Positions 6,193-6,709 of a DNA stretch of 6,709 nucleotides are shown here, in pieces (positions within the stretch are counted from its first letter, which is position 1; each line of letters starts with the position of its first letter). The notes beneath the pieces are model-generated. The model was not told the DNA's origin. It saw only the letters and a list, made by a program, of their open reading frames with translations, and made no database searches. The stretch comes from Ruthenibacterium sp. GTDB lineage: Bacteria; Bacillota; Clostridia; Oscillospirales; Ruminococcaceae. The stretch is from positions 1 to 6,709 of the forward strand of contig JAHHSK010000082.1 in the NCBI GenBank assembly GCA_020025255.1, in the 5' to 3' direction. The position numbers and the translations under genes are program-made.

Positions 6193-6667
6193 CAATAACG
6201 CCTCCTTTTAATCGTTCTTTTCCGCGGTAGAAAGTCACGCGCGCCCAGTTTTCGCTTTTGCCGAAAACGTCGCCGATCTCGCGGAAGGAAAGCCCGCCGA
6301 ACGCACGAAGATACACCACTTCGCGCGCGGGCTCGCCCAGTGAATGAACCAGCTTCAAAAGTTCCAGCCGTCCGATATCCCCCAGGGATTCCTCTTCGGC
6401 AGAGGGCAGCGGCAGCTCGAACGCGGCATCGTCGGAGGGGATCTCCCGCTTTTGCCGGCGCAGATGCTGATACCACAGGTGCTTTGCGATCTGGCACAGC
6501 CAGACCGACATCTTGCAGCTTGCATCAAAGCGGTCGATCGAGCGCACGGCCTGATAAAACGTCTCCTGCGTCAGTTCTTCGGCAAGATCGGCACTGTGCG
6601 TCTGCGCAAGCAGAAATTTGTAAACGGTCTGCGCGTGTTCTTTATAAATGGATTCCATATCACGCAA
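6182..6667 (-). CDS. ECF (sigma-70 family) RNA polymerase sigma factor
   Basis: Alternative sigma factor that directs RNA polymerase to a small regulon, normally including its own operon. The 161-residue length is typical of ECF sigmas, which hold only regions 2 and 4. Region 2 spans about 6-74, with the core-binding DLAEELTQETFYQAV (27-41) and the promoter-melting/-10 part around SVWLCQIAKHLWYQHLRRQKR (54-74). Region 4 spans about 97-155, with the helix-turn-helix LSFREIGDVFGKSENWARVT (126-145). The start is TTG (6665-6667): the strong ribosome site AAGGAGGTGA (6675-6684) is 7 nt from it but 16 nt from the next in-frame start (ATG 6656-6658). It overlaps the anti-sigma gene by 11 bp, so the two are translationally coupled. 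The promoter lies beyond the right edge of the window. Confidence 0.93.
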   Translation of the reverse strand: MRDMESIYKEHAQTVYKFLLAQTHSADLAEELTQETFYQAVRSIDRFDASCKMSVWLCQIAKHLWYQHLRRQKREIPSDDAAFELPLPSAEEESLGDIGRLELLKLVHSLGEPAREVVYLRAFGGLSFREIGDVFGKSENWARVTFYRGKERLKGGVIDEI

Positions 6668-6674
6668 GGGCGTT

Positions 6675-6684
6675 TCACCTCCTT
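6675..6684 (-). promoter_or_regulatory. Strong ribosome binding site selecting the TTG start of the sigma factor
   Basis: AAGGAGGTGA on the minus strand is almost a full anti-16S match. Its 7-nt spacing supports TTG at 6667 as start. A rare start codon under such a strong site may set the sigma to anti-sigma ratio. Confidence 0.75.
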
Positions 6685-6709
6685 GTGCCCATATATCCGC
6701 GGGCGGGGC

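Noticed and set aside
5209..6198. A 329-codon plus-strand open frame opposite the anti-sigma gene
   Set aside because: It mirrors a gene with clear zinc-finger and membrane segments on the other strand; its own product is His/Arg-rich and unrecognisable.
6685..6709. TATAT-containing sequence as the sigma operon promoter
   Set aside because: Too little sequence remains to the edge to show a -35 or an ECF-type motif.

Overview
The window looks like chromosomal DNA from a GC-rich Gram-positive anaerobe of the Clostridia, possibly of the Oscillospiraceae/Faecalibacterium type. This is inferred from strong AGGAGG ribosome sites, a class B sortase with an LPXTG substrate, an ECF sigma/zinc-finger anti-sigma pair of Firmicutes style, and sigma-A promoters with extended -10 boxes. 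The species cannot be fixed from the sequence alone. No tRNA, rRNA, CRISPR array or transposase gene was seen.

Layout: six complete genes on the minus strand and one on the plus strand. From the left: (1) a MATE-family multidrug/cation antiporter (minus, 25-1446). (2) A ~345-bp divergent regulatory region holding the MATE promoter, the hydrolase promoter, and a structured stretch that could be a leader or small RNA. (3) A cytosolic alpha/beta hydrolase of the esterase/lipase type (plus, 1855-2667), ending at a strong palindromic terminator that can also serve the converging minus-strand operon. (4) A two-gene minus-strand operon, a class B sortase (3480-4262) followed 12 bp later by a small LPQTG-anchored protein with one Listeria-Bacteroides (Flg_new) repeat (2814-3467). 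It has a good promoter in front of the sortase. (5) A small secreted, cysteine-containing protein of unknown function (minus, 4572-4961). (6) An ECF sigma factor and its overlapping membrane anti-sigma factor with a C-terminal DUF4825-like region (minus, 5134-6667).

How they fit: the sortase probably anchors the LPQTG protein in the wall. The sigma/anti-sigma pair is a one-signal envelope-stress type switch whose own promoter lies outside the window. The small secreted protein follows it with no clear terminator between, so read-through or sigma-dependent expression is possible.

The most unusual feature is a dispersed repeat of 83-88 bp present twice (2713-2800 and 4437-4519). Each copy sits between the end of a minus-strand gene for an exported protein and that unit's rho-independent terminator. 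The copies are about 93% identical over aligned bases and contain a long palindrome (up to 14 bp arms, 7-nt loop). Most differences within the palindrome preserve pairing when the plus strand is read as RNA. It may be a REP/MITE-like element or a shared 3'-UTR structure.
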